A stretch of 55,278 nucleotides of DNA from Rhodospirillales bacterium (lineage in GTDB: Bacteria > Pseudomonadota > Alphaproteobacteria > JAJFIK01), in assembly GCA_021775005.1 (NCBI GenBank), contig JAJFIK010000085.1:1-55278 (forward strand), in the 5' to 3' direction. The notes beneath the pieces were generated by a model. It worked only from the letters and a program-made list of their open reading frames with translations. It did no database searches and was not told the DNA's origin. This document shows positions 7,568-15,737 of this stretch, in pieces; within the stretch, counting starts at the first letter, position 1; every line of letters begins with the position of its first letter. A program made the position numbers and the translations under genes.

Positions 7568-7750
7568 AAGCATTCCCAACTAGATCAATGAGTTACGCGC
7601 CGCGCAGTTTTTTTGGGCACCGTGGCAGACGCATGGATCCTGAACCTGGCTATGCCACATCTCGCTCGTCCTTTCTGGTCGGGGATCCGGACCCAAGATG
7701 CGGCTCACGAATATTTTGTGAGCAGGATGGCTACCAATGGCGCCGCCGAC

Positions 7751-8980
7751 CTAGCTCGCCTCAGCTTCTTGCTCACGATAGGTGCGCTGCAAGTCCGTAA
7801 TGTAGTCGCGCACTATGGGCACAGCATCACGCTGGCGCGCTAGCTGCATGTGGAAGACAAGCTGGCTGCCGGTGCGGAACATCATTTCAGCGCTGATGAG
7901 ATAAAATTCAAACATTCGAACAAAGCGCGCGTCATACATGGCCTCGACTTTATCGCGGTTGGCATCAAAGCGCTCCATCCAGTGGGCTAATGTCTTGGCA
8001 TAGTGCACGCGCAGGAATTCCAAGTCCGTTACCCACAGACTGTTTTGCTCAACTACGTCGAGTACCTCTGAAAGGGCCGGCGAGTAGGCTCCGGGAAATA
8101 TGTACTTCCGTAGCCAGGGGCTTGCGGTTCCAGGGGGGCTCATGTGCCCGATGGAATGGATAAGGGCGACACCATCATCCTTCATCAGGTCGTTAATTTT
8201 ACCAAAGAACTCGCCGTAGTGGTGCACGCCTACGTGTTCAAACATGCCCACTGAAACAATGCGGTCGAAGGTTTCATCCACGTCGCGATAGTCTTTGAGC
8301 TCAAAGCGCACGCGATCTGCCAACCCAGCTTCTGCCGCACGGGCTTGGGCTTTCTCGTGCTGTTCTTTGGAAAGAGTGACGCCAACAACTTCCACGTCGC
8401 TCATTTTCGCGAGATAGAGCGCAAGTTCGCCCCACCCGCAGCCGATATCCAAAATCTTTAAGCCCGGCGAAAGGTTGAGCTTGGCCGCCAACAACCGTAA
8501 TTTGTTGCGCTGTGCCTGCTCCAGGGTCTCATCATCAGTGGTGAAATAAGCGCAGGAGTATTGCATGCCTTCGTCGAGAAACAGCCGATAGAAGTCGTTT
8601 CCCAAGTCATAGTGGTGCGCCACATTCTTTTGCGCTTGGCCAACAGCATTGGCCTGCTGAGAGCGCCGAAACATGTGCGAAATTCTGCGCAGGACTTGCT
8701 GCAGCGGGTACGATCCAAGTGACAGGCGATTGATGGAAAAAAGCGTGAGAAAGTCGCGCAGACTGGAATCCTCAAAACTCAGGCGACCATCCATATAGGC
8801 TTCACCGGCGCTCAATTCAGGATTGAAGACAAGCTTGTGATAAAGCGACTTGTCCGTGAGCCGCATGGTGACATTGGGGCCGGGTTCCCCAGCAAAGACG
8901 TGCGGCTTGCCGTCGGCGTCAATCACCGTCAGCGACCCTTTTTGAATGAACGACTTCATCATATGAGACAAAGGGAACAT
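7751..8980 (-). CDS. cfa: Cyclopropane-fatty-acyl-phospholipid synthase family methyltransferase
   Basis: A 409-residue SAM-dependent enzyme that would transfer a methylene group from SAM to unsaturated acyl chains of membrane phospholipids. The Mycolic_PCS/CFAS domain shows the entry motif HHYDLGNDFYRLFLD, SAM motif I LDIGCGWGELALYLA (about 180-195), VGVTLSKEQ, and the active-site segments VGMFEHVG and SIGHMSPPG. The start at 8980 is set by GAGGAG a few bases upstream; 31 further codons upstream are in frame but lack a ribosome site. It lies 119 bases after the lysine operon on the same strand and is likely transcribed separately. Related enzymes that desaturate or methylate lipids cannot be excluded. 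Confidence 0.85.
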   Translation of the reverse strand: MFPLSHMMKSFIQKGSLTVIDADGKPHVFAGEPGPNVTMRLTDKSLYHKLVFNPELSAGEAYMDGRLSFEDSSLRDFLTLFSINRLSLGSYPLQQVLRRISHMFRRSQQANAVGQAQKNVAHHYDLGNDFYRLFLDEGMQYSCAYFTTDDETLEQAQRNKLRLLAAKLNLSPGLKILDIGCGWGELALYLAKMSDVEVVGVTLSKEQHEKAQARAAEAGLADRVRFELKDYRDVDETFDRIVSVGMFEHVGVHHYGEFFGKINDLMKDDGVALIHSIGHMSPPGTASPWLRKYIFPGAYSPALSEVLDVVEQNSLWVTDLEFLRVHYAKTLAHWMERFDANRDKVEAMYDARFVRMFEFYLISAEMMFRTGSQLVFHMQLARQRDAVPIVRDYITDLQRTYREQEAEAS

Positions 8981-9099
8981 TTTTGCACTCCTCGCTGCGC
9001 CATCTCGCCCGCCGGGAAGCCCTTGGATGTTGCTTTCGTACAGTATGTTACCACAGGGAGGTGCCGACGGCACCCTCGCTGCCCTTCCGCGGCTCAGAA

Positions 9100-10599
9100 T
9101 TAGTTCACGTCGAACTTGACGCCTTGGGCCAGCGGCAACTCAGTGGAGTAATTCACCGTCTGGGTTTGTCGGCGCATGTAAGCCTTCCAGGCATCGGAGC
9201 CACTTTCGCGCCCGCCGCCGGTGTGCTTCTCGCCGCCAAACGCGCCGCCGATTTCAGCGCCAGACGGGCCGATGTTCACATTGGCAATGCCGCAATCTGA
9301 TCCAACAGCGGACAGAAACGTTTCCGCTTCGAGAACGTTGGTCGTGAAAATGCAGGAAGAAAGACCCTGATCAACCGCGTTCTGGGTTTCGATGGCATCG
9401 TCCAGGTTTTCATATGACATGGCATATAGAATGGGAGCGAAGGTTTCTTTCAGCACTACGCCGGTTTGATCCTTCATTTCAACAAGAGCAGGTTTGGCAT
9501 AGTAGCCCCCATCGCCAACGATCATTTGGTCGCCGCCAGTGATTGTGCCGCCTTGCGCTTTGGCTTCGCCGAGGGCGGCCTGCATGCCGTCAAAAGATGC
9601 CTGGTCAATCAGCGGCCCAACCAGCACGCCGTCTTCCAATGGATTACCCACAGGAAGCGAAGCGTAGGCTTTCTTGAGACGTTCCATCAGTTCAGGATAG
9701 ATATCCTTGTGCACGATGATCCGGCGCAAAGTGGTGCAGCGCTGTCCGGCGGTGCCAGCAGCAGAAAAACAAATGCCGCGCACGGCAAGATCAAGATCAG
9801 CCGATGGCGTGATGATCGCCGCGTTGTTACCGCCAAGCTCAAGCAACGATCTGCCAAAGCGCGCCGCAACCCGTTCACCGACGATACGCCCCATGGCGCA
9901 GGAGCCTGTGGCCGAGATTAACGGCACGCGGGTGTCATCAACCATTTTAGCGCCAACGTCGCGGCCCCCTTGGATGACAAATGAAAGGCCCGCAGGCGCA
10001 TCATCGCCAAAGGCTTTGACGGCGCGCTCAAAAAGCGACTGCACGGCGAGGGCCGTCAGCGGCGTTTTCTCAGATGGCTTCCACAACACCGTATCGCCGC
10101 AAACCAGCGCCAATGCTGCGTTCCATGCCCAAACGGCCACAGGAAAGTTAAACGCTGTGACAATGCCCACAGCTCCCAGCGGTTGCCAACGCTCCATCAT
10201 GTGGTGGCCGGGGCGTTCAGACGCAATTGTCAGCCCATAGAGTTGTCGTGACAGCCCGACTGCAAAGTCGCAAATGTCGATCATCTCTTGTACTTCGCCA
10301 AGGCCCTCAGAATAGAGCTTGCCGCACTCAATGGTGACGAGCTTGCCGAGGGCTTCTTTTTCCTTGCGCAGCTCTTCCCCCAAAAGACGGATTAACTCAC
10401 CGCGGCGGGGCGCGGGCACTTTGCGCCAGGCGCGGAACGCCGCTGTGCTGGCGGCGATCATGGCATCCGCCTCGCTGGGGTGAGTGGAGGCCACGCGGCC
10501 GATTTCGCTGCCATCAATGGGCGAGTGGACAATTAGGTCGCCAGCGGAAAATTTGCTGGCGTCAACGCCAAGCGACCCCATGAGTTCAGTAATGTTCAT
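9100..10599 (-). CDS. amaB: ALDH7-family aldehyde dehydrogenase (2-aminoadipate semialdehyde / P6C dehydrogenase)
   Basis: A 499-residue NAD-dependent dehydrogenase of the antiquitin type. It would oxidise 2-aminoadipate 6-semialdehyde (in equilibrium with piperideine-6-carboxylate) to 2-aminoadipate in lysine degradation. Seen: AFNFPVAVWAWN, WKPSEKTPLTA, the glycine motif SATGSCAMGR, the general base in LLELGGNNAA, the nucleophile Cys in AAGTAGQRCTTLRR, and KETFAPILY. The signature INIGPSGAEIGGAFGGEKHT-like C-terminal segment supports ALDH7. AGGAAGGA nine bases before the ATG at 10599 decides the start. The gene follows the lysine dehydrogenase-like gene by 32 bases and supplies the next step of the same pathway. 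Confidence 0.88.
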   Translation of the reverse strand: MNITELMGSLGVDASKFSAGDLIVHSPIDGSEIGRVASTHPSEADAMIAASTAAFRAWRKVPAPRRGELIRLLGEELRKEKEALGKLVTIECGKLYSEGLGEVQEMIDICDFAVGLSRQLYGLTIASERPGHHMMERWQPLGAVGIVTAFNFPVAVWAWNAALALVCGDTVLWKPSEKTPLTALAVQSLFERAVKAFGDDAPAGLSFVIQGGRDVGAKMVDDTRVPLISATGSCAMGRIVGERVAARFGRSLLELGGNNAAIITPSADLDLAVRGICFSAAGTAGQRCTTLRRIIVHKDIYPELMERLKKAYASLPVGNPLEDGVLVGPLIDQASFDGMQAALGEAKAQGGTITGGDQMIVGDGGYYAKPALVEMKDQTGVVLKETFAPILYAMSYENLDDAIETQNAVDQGLSSCIFTTNVLEAETFLSAVGSDCGIANVNIGPSGAEIGGAFGGEKHTGGGRESGSDAWKAYMRRQTQTVNYSTELPLAQGVKFDVN

Positions 10600-10631
10600 T
10601 GGTCTGATCCTTCCTGGATGCAAGCTGCTGA

Positions 10632-11717
10632 CTAGGCTTGGCCGGTCGCGTAGGCTTTGCCAAAGCGGTTGTCAAGAAATGCCTGAAGCGGGATGTCTTC
10701 CTGCTTGGTGAGGCCCCTTTCCGGCAAATCGCCATTGGCAAGCATATCAAGCACAGTACAGATCGCGGTAGCCGTCGTGATCTGAATGGCGGTCCAATGG
10801 CGGCCATCCATGACCGCATTGTCAACTTTGTTGACGTAGCTTTCTTCCACAAGTTTGCCGTCGCGCCAGCCTTTGGCGGTGACCATAATTAACACCAAAT
10901 CCTGCGGCGTTGCGGGAAGCGCGCTTTCAAGCACTTGTTTAAACAGGTCGCGCTGTTCGCCAAGGCGCAGATCCTTGATCAACATCTTCATGGCGTCGCG
11001 GTGACCGGGATAGCGGATGGTCTTGTAGTTCAAGATGTGCGCCCTGTCGGCCATGGTTTCGCCAAGGGAACCCAATCCGCCGGAGGTGTTGAAGCACTCG
11101 TACTTCACGCCATCGAGGATAAAGTGCTCAAGTTCTTCCAGAGGGGGCACGGTGACAAACTTGCCATCCAGGACCACCTCGCACGGCATGATGTATTCGT
11201 TGATGACGCCATCGGTGGACCAATTGAGATTGTAACCCAAGCTGTTGGTGGGGTAGAGCGGCAGAGCCCCGACGCGCAGCCCAAGGGTATCGATTTTGTC
11301 AAAACGCTTTGCAAGATCGGCGGCCACGATGGAAATGAAACCCGGTGCCAAACCACATTGGGGGATGAGTGCGCACTCGGTGTTTTCCGCCAGATCATAA
11401 ACAAGCTTGGTGGTTGCCACATCTTCGGTCAGGTCGAGATAGTGGACGCCAAGCCCGTGCGCTGCTTTGGCCACAAGCCCGGTAATATTGTAGGGCGCAG
11501 CACTCAGCACAGCGTATTTGCCGGTGAGGAATGCGCGTAGCGCGGCGTTGTCTGAGACGTCCAGCTGCTGGGTTTGAAGGGCCTCATGGGGGGGCACTGT
11601 GGACAGGGTTTCAGCGCTAAAGTCCGCCAATGTGACTTTGTAATCGCCGGATCGGCTGAGCAGATGGGCAATCATATCGCCAATGTTTCCTGCTCCAATG
11701 ACTGCAATCTCGCGCAT
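10632..11717 (-). CDS. Lysine 6-dehydrogenase / saccharopine dehydrogenase-family protein
   Basis: A 361-residue NAD(P)-dependent oxidoreductase. It starts with a Rossmann motif (VIGAGNIGDMIAHLL), followed by an acidic ADFS at the end of strand two, and the family segments YLDLTEDV and IPQCGLAPGF. Lysine 6-dehydrogenases of this family deaminate L-lysine to 2-aminoadipate semialdehyde. That reading is favoured over saccharopine dehydrogenase because no lysine-ketoglutarate reductase is nearby and the ALDH7 gene that consumes the product lies directly downstream. Start ATG at 11717. The divergent Lrp/AsnC gene is its probable regulator. Confidence 0.8.
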   Translation of the reverse strand: MREIAVIGAGNIGDMIAHLLSRSGDYKVTLADFSAETLSTVPPHEALQTQQLDVSDNAALRAFLTGKYAVLSAAPYNITGLVAKAAHGLGVHYLDLTEDVATTKLVYDLAENTECALIPQCGLAPGFISIVAADLAKRFDKIDTLGLRVGALPLYPTNSLGYNLNWSTDGVINEYIMPCEVVLDGKFVTVPPLEELEHFILDGVKYECFNTSGGLGSLGETMADRAHILNYKTIRYPGHRDAMKMLIKDLRLGEQRDLFKQVLESALPATPQDLVLIMVTAKGWRDGKLVEESYVNKVDNAVMDGRHWTAIQITTATAICTVLDMLANGDLPERGLTKQEDIPLQAFLDNRFGKAYATGQA

Positions 11718-11785
11718 AATATAGCCCTTTGTGTATCTGGTTGATTGCGCTCGATTTTCCGGATTTTTCTTGCTATCAACAGCCC

Positions 11786-11827
11786 GCAAATTGCCGGGAC
11801 CTCTGGTAATTTTGAGCAAATCGCCGG
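11786..11827. promoter_or_regulatory. Direct repeats in the lysDH-like / lrp-like intergenic region
   Basis: GCAAATTGCCGG (11786-11797) and GCAAATCGCCGG (11816-11827) differ at one base and are spaced 30 bases apart, about three helical turns. A weaker relative (GATTTTCCGG) ends at 11762. All lie between the divergent starts at 11717 and 11841. This phased arrangement suits an Lrp-type octamer that wraps DNA. Assignment as the regulator's sites is an inference. Confidence 0.4.
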
Positions 11828-11840
11828 ATTGTCCGCCACA

Positions 11841-12278
11841 ATGACTTTATCGGATCTTGATCGCCGCCTCTTGGCTCTTTTGAAAGCCAATGCGCGTGCC
11901 TCCGTGACCTCGCTGGCGAGTGGGCTGGGCGTGTCCCGTTCCACCGTTCAAGACCGCATGGCGCGACTTGAACGGCGCGGCGTGATCACGCGCTATACCA
12001 TCGAAACCACAGCCGAAGGCGACACAGAGTCTTTTCGTGCCCAGGTCTTTATTTCCTTATCGCCAAAACATGACAAAGCATTTGAAAAGAGTGCCCAACG
12101 CATAAATGGCGTGCGTTCCCTGCTCACAGTGAGCGGTGAATACGACTACATCATACAAGTGGTATCAGACAGCTCAGAGCGCTTGGAAGCATCCATTGAT
12201 GCCGTGCGAAATCTTGAAGGGGTGGAGCGCACCAATTCGCTATTTGTTTTGTCAGAAAAATTCGGACCACTATCCTGA
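11841..12278 (+). CDS. Lrp/AsnC family transcriptional regulator
   Basis: A 145-residue regulator. The N-terminal HTH (LSDLDRRLLALLKANARASV to VSRSTVQDRMARLERRG) is followed by the short linker strand GVITRYTIE and the RAM ligand-binding domain (RAQVFISLSP, VSGEYDYIIQVVSD, NSLFVLSEKF). The start MTLSDL is chosen because it matches the family N-terminus; 32 in-frame codons further upstream would run into the operator region. Divergent from the lysine catabolic pair, it probably senses lysine or a breakdown product. Two downstream genes follow by 20 and 25 bases and may be co-transcribed. Confidence 0.9.
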   Translation: MTLSDLDRRLLALLKANARASVTSLASGLGVSRSTVQDRMARLERRGVITRYTIETTAEGDTESFRAQVFISLSPKHDKAFEKSAQRINGVRSLLTVSGEYDYIIQVVSDSSERLEASIDAVRNLEGVERTNSLFVLSEKFGPLS

Positions 12279-12298
12279 AACGAAAGAAGGCGATTGCT

Positions 12299-12910
12299 GT
12301 GGCAGCCGTTCAATCCATCGAAGATCTTGAAACCCTTTATGGGGCACCCGTTGCTGCGGCGACCAAGAAAGAACTTGATTACATCGCCCCGGTCTATGCC
12401 AAGTTGATTGAGGCCTCTCCTTTTGTCGCCCTCGCCACCGAAGGACCAGAGGGATTGGATTGTTCACCGCGCGGAGACGGTGCCGGATTTGTGCGCATCC
12501 ACGACGAGAAAACACTATTGATGCCTGATCGACGCGGCAATAATCGGATAGACTCACTGCGCAATATCGTGCGGACCGGGCGGGCGGCACTACTCTTTCT
12601 AATCCCAGGCTCTGGCACAACATTGCGGGTCAATGGGCGCGCCATAGTGGAGACGGATGTGGCGCTTTGCGACTCATTTGCGGTTGAGGGCAAGCCGCCT
12701 CGTTCTGTCATTGTGATATCCGTGGAAAGCATCTATTTTCAATGCGCGCGGGCCATAATGCGATCAAGCCTTTGGGACTTGGACGCTCACATTGATCCCA
12801 AATCGCTGCCCACACCGGGACAAATTCTCGCAGCTCTGACAGATGACCGCGTCGGCGGCGCAGACTATGATGCAGCGTGGCCCGAGCGGGCAAAATCGTC
12901 ACTTTGGTGA
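12299..12910 (+). CDS. Pyridoxamine 5'-phosphate oxidase-family FMN-binding protein
   Basis: A 203-residue split-barrel flavoprotein of the pyridoxamine phosphate oxidase superfamily. Typical segments: FVALATEGPEGLDCSPRGDG, a barrel entry that contacts FMN, MPDRRGNNRIDSLRNIV and LFLIPGSGTTLRVNGRA. It resembles the group annotated as MSMEG_1061-type enzymes rather than true PdxH, so its substrate is open. The GTG start at 12299 has AGAAGG about ten bases upstream. It lies 20 bases after the Lrp-type regulator and 25 bases before the dioxygenase gene. Confidence 0.8.
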   Translation: MAAVQSIEDLETLYGAPVAAATKKELDYIAPVYAKLIEASPFVALATEGPEGLDCSPRGDGAGFVRIHDEKTLLMPDRRGNNRIDSLRNIVRTGRAALLFLIPGSGTTLRVNGRAIVETDVALCDSFAVEGKPPRSVIVISVESIYFQCARAIMRSSLWDLDAHIDPKSLPTPGQILAALTDDRVGGADYDAAWPERAKSSLW

Positions 12911-12935
12911 GATACGAAGAACAAGAGGGCAAAAC

Positions 12936-13601
12936 ATGTTTCGGATGATCCGCGGACTTTTGGCGCCTGACGAAGTGCGCGCCCTCTTGGAAATTGCCAG
13001 AACGGCGAAATTCCAGGACGGCAAGATCTCCAATCCCAACACCAGCGTGAAGGATAATCTGCAGCTCGATGCCGGTGATGCACAGTATCAGCGCTCAGTA
13101 CAGATCATGGGGGCGGCCTATGCTCGCAGCGAGGAGTTTCAGAACTTTGCCTTTCCGCGTGTCATGTGCCCGCCCATGCTTTGCAAATACGACCCCGGCC
13201 ATCACTACGGCCCGCACCCGGATCGCGGCATCATTACCGTTGGCCAGATGAAATTGCGCTCAGATGTATCAAGCACAATTTTTTTGGCGGAGCCCGATAG
13301 CTACGATGGGGGTGAGCTTTCCGTGCAGGTGGGTGAACGCAAGATTGACTTCAAGGGCTACCCTGGAGACGCAATAGTTTATCCGTCATGGACCATGCAT
13401 GAAGTAAAAGAAGTGACGCGCGGGCAACGTATTGTCGCAATCACCTTCATCCAGAGTTTCATTCCCGATCATACCAAGCGCGAGATGCTCTATGAACTTG
13501 GCGAAGTGTCCGCCCTTGAAGGCAATACCATGAAATTTGAGAATCGCTCGCGGCTTGAAATGGTGCGCCAGAATCTTGTGCGTATGTGGTCGGACTGCTG
13601 A
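12936..13601 (+). CDS. PKHD-type Fe(II)/2-oxoglutarate dioxygenase (PiuC/YbiX-like)
   Basis: A 221-residue prolyl-4-hydroxylase-like dioxygenase. Iron ligands are visible as HxD in YGPHPDRGI and the distal His in SWTMHEVKEV; the Arg of TRGQRIVAI would bind 2-oxoglutarate. The C-terminal FIQSFIPDHTKREMLYEL matches the PiuC/YbiX group, often linked to iron-siderophore uptake in other bacteria. No TonB receptor is nearby, so the role is open. The start at 12936 has AGAGGG upstream; a longer in-frame ORF overlaps the previous gene and is unlikely. Confidence 0.88.
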   Translation: MFRMIRGLLAPDEVRALLEIARTAKFQDGKISNPNTSVKDNLQLDAGDAQYQRSVQIMGAAYARSEEFQNFAFPRVMCPPMLCKYDPGHHYGPHPDRGIITVGQMKLRSDVSSTIFLAEPDSYDGGELSVQVGERKIDFKGYPGDAIVYPSWTMHEVKEVTRGQRIVAITFIQSFIPDHTKREMLYELGEVSALEGNTMKFENRSRLEMVRQNLVRMWSDC

Positions 13602-13747
13602 AACCCTACGTGTGATAGGGAATTAAGCGCGTTCCAGTCTGGATTGCTTGCAGGATTGCAGGTCAATTCTCGCAATTTGTATGGTGTGGAAAAGGTCGCT
13701 CCGTCGCGCCATATATCTGGTATCGCAACCGGTAACAGGATGACCCC

Positions 13748-14155
13748 ATGAGTGATCTTGGCCTTACGCACATCGCCCTTACCTGTACGGACATGGACAA
13801 GACCATCGCGTTCTATCGTGACTACGCTGACATGGAGGTGGTTCATGACCGCACCTCGGACGGCACGCGCGTTGCCTGGATTTCCGACCTGTCGCGGGCA
13901 TTCGTCATTGTGTTTCTGCAAACCGAAACTGTTGCGCGACCTCTCGGACCCTTTGCTCATCTGGGAGTGGGGCTCAAAAGCCGCGCCGAAGTGGACGCTC
14001 GTGTGGCCAAGGCCCGTGCCGCGGGAGTGGAGATCAACGGCCCGACAGATTCTGGCCCGCCTGTAGGATACTGGGTCTTTTTGCAGGATCCCGATGGCCA
14101 CACTTTGGAGCTTTCCTATGGCCAGGAGGTCGAGTTCACGGTGCAATCGGCCTAA
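13748..14155 (+). CDS. VOC-family (glyoxalase/dioxygenase superfamily) protein
   Basis: A 135-residue vicinal-oxygen-chelate protein with two beta-alpha-beta-beta-beta modules. Potential metal ligands are His8 (GLTHIALTCTD), the central His in PFAHLGVGL, and the Glu in HTLELSYGQ. Substrate unknown; similar small proteins include glyoxalases and fosfomycin/bleomycin-resistance relatives. It is a single gene preceded by 146 bases without other features and converges on the sulfotransferase gene. Confidence 0.82.
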   Translation: MSDLGLTHIALTCTDMDKTIAFYRDYADMEVVHDRTSDGTRVAWISDLSRAFVIVFLQTETVARPLGPFAHLGVGLKSRAEVDARVAKARAAGVEINGPTDSGPPVGYWVFLQDPDGHTLELSYGQEVEFTVQSA

Positions 14156-14166
14156 TCCGCCTGGCC

Positions 14167-14982
14167 TTAAATGTTATAGGCATATCCAAGGTCACGCTTG
14201 AGATTGGCGGCGAGTGTTTCGGCAATAAAGACGCGGTCATCATTGCTATAAACCGGCGCATCGACATCATCATCCGGACGCACAATGCGAAGGCGAACGT
14301 TGGGGTCGCGGGCGAGTTTCATGGCATCTTTGGTGGATTTTTCGACTGCAAACTGGATGGCCTCATCGCCCAATTCCAATCCGAAGTGCGTGCAGATGCT
14401 CCGCAATGCCGCCTCTGGATCAGCGCGGAGATCCTCGTAGTGAAAGATCTTCACTTCGTCGGGATATTGCTCAGCAAGGGCGCTCCAGCGATTTTGAAAA
14501 TGAATATACCACCAGATGTCATTGCGAAAGCGCTTCTTTACCGGATCGCTGCGGATATATTCAGCGAAATTCACGCCCTTATTTTCCCGATAGTCTTGCC
14601 CGTGCTTGGCATAGTGAGACACTAGAACATCGCGAATATCACGCACCACAACGGCATAGGGGGGGAATTTCAACACCGACCGCAATGGCTTCATATCAAG
14701 CACGTAACAGGGAATGGAATGCGCCGAGGCAATACGCGGTAAGCCCTGGTATTTCGGTTTGTGCTTGGGATTGCCGATGATGTCATTGGAAGAAGAGTTG
14801 TTGAAATACTTGGGCGGCGGCACGTCATAGTGCTTAGCGATAGCCAAGGACAGCATGAATTTGATCCACTGCGTACCGGAATTTTGTCCAGTCACGAGGA
14901 AGCCCTGGAAATCACGTGATTTTACCAACGCCCAGTTCGAAAGATCACGCTGTACGCAGTGCCACAAAAATCTTCCGTCCAC
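14167..14982 (-). CDS. Sulfotransferase-domain protein
   Basis: A 271-residue PAPS-dependent sulfotransferase. The 5'-phosphosulfate loop is VTGQNSGTQWIKFML, a variant of the PKSGTTW motif. The 3'-phosphate site is VVRDIRDVLVSHYAKH with the conserved Arg and a Ser about eight residues on. The segment IFHYEDLRADPEAALRSI is typical of the family. The N-terminus is soluble, and the acceptor (a carbohydrate, lipid or other small molecule) is unknown. It is a single gene; the 160 bases upstream separate it from the divergent exported-protein operon. Confidence 0.85.
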   Translation of the reverse strand: MDGRFLWHCVQRDLSNWALVKSRDFQGFLVTGQNSGTQWIKFMLSLAIAKHYDVPPPKYFNNSSSNDIIGNPKHKPKYQGLPRIASAHSIPCYVLDMKPLRSVLKFPPYAVVVRDIRDVLVSHYAKHGQDYRENKGVNFAEYIRSDPVKKRFRNDIWWYIHFQNRWSALAEQYPDEVKIFHYEDLRADPEAALRSICTHFGLELGDEAIQFAVEKSTKDAMKLARDPNVRLRIVRPDDDVDAPVYSNDDRVFIAETLAANLKRDLGYAYNI

Positions 14983-15143
14983 ATCGCACCCATTTGATTG
15001 ATTTGCGGTACGCTTCTAGCACAGGCCTGCGCCTCGCCTCAAATTGCGAATGCTGTGGATACCCCCGCTACCGCACTGCGACATAGGTTTGCTTGTCTTG
15101 CTGGACAAATCCGGCGAGGACCGTTAGCCATTTGGGGGTGACT

Positions 15144-15737
15144 ATGGAGGGCAAGAACTTGTCCGACGATGCGCAGAACGAGCCAAAACCGGACGATGCC
15201 GATGGCGGGCAGGCTGCCTCCAAGGCGACGGGTAGCCTCACTTTGCTAATGGTGGCTGGCATTGGTGTTGCTATCGTCACCCTGGCCGTCCTGATTTTTT
15301 ATCTCCTGTTTATGCGCGATACGCGGCCATACGTCTGGGCGGAGCCAACACAGCCATACAATGCAGAGCGTTGCGCCGTTGAGGGGGCTTGTGAGGAGAT
15401 CAATCTTGCGGGCACGGGGCATGGCTCCCACGGCGAAGAAGGTGCCTCTCTGTTCGTCTATGACCCCACAATTGATGACGAAATTGCGCAATGGGGGGAC
15501 TGCCTTGATCAGGTTTTGGTGTGCGTCCAAGACGGTATGGCAGAGGAAGATGCGAGCCCTGATGGACCCGATGTGGTGCGCAATTGTGTCGCCGCCGCCG
15601 ACCTGTGCCCCGGTGAATGCCGCGAGCGCTTTGCGAATCGCGCCGCAAATCTGGAGCTTGAGGCGATTGAGCAATTGTTCTTTGCGACATTTGTAGATGA
15701 GCGCGGCTATTGCGTGCCGCGGGAGGCGGACCGATGA
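15144..15737 (+). CDS. Single-pass membrane protein, first gene of the vWA operon
   Basis: A 197-residue protein of no recognised family. A charged 35-residue cytoplasmic N-terminus (MEGKNLSDDAQ) is followed by one membrane segment (about 34-58, LTLLMVAGIGVAIV to FYLLF) and an extracytoplasmic domain of about 135 residues. That domain contains regularly spaced cysteines (RCAVEGAC, DCLDQVLVC, NCVAAADLCPGEC, YCV), which suggests several disulfides. GGGGGTGACT before the ATG fixes the start. Its stop overlaps the start of the next gene (ATGA), so translation is probably coupled. It may be a membrane anchor or assembly partner of the large exported protein. Confidence 0.75.
   Translation: MEGKNLSDDAQNEPKPDDADGGQAASKATGSLTLLMVAGIGVAIVTLAVLIFYLLFMRDTRPYVWAEPTQPYNAERCAVEGACEEINLAGTGHGSHGEEGASLFVYDPTIDDEIAQWGDCLDQVLVCVQDGMAEEDASPDGPDVVRNCVAAADLCPGECRERFANRAANLELEAIEQLFFATFVDERGYCVPREADR

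Noticed and set aside
13680-13747. Possible regulatory palindrome before the VOC gene
   Set aside because: Only short, unequal matches; no promoter pair could be defended.
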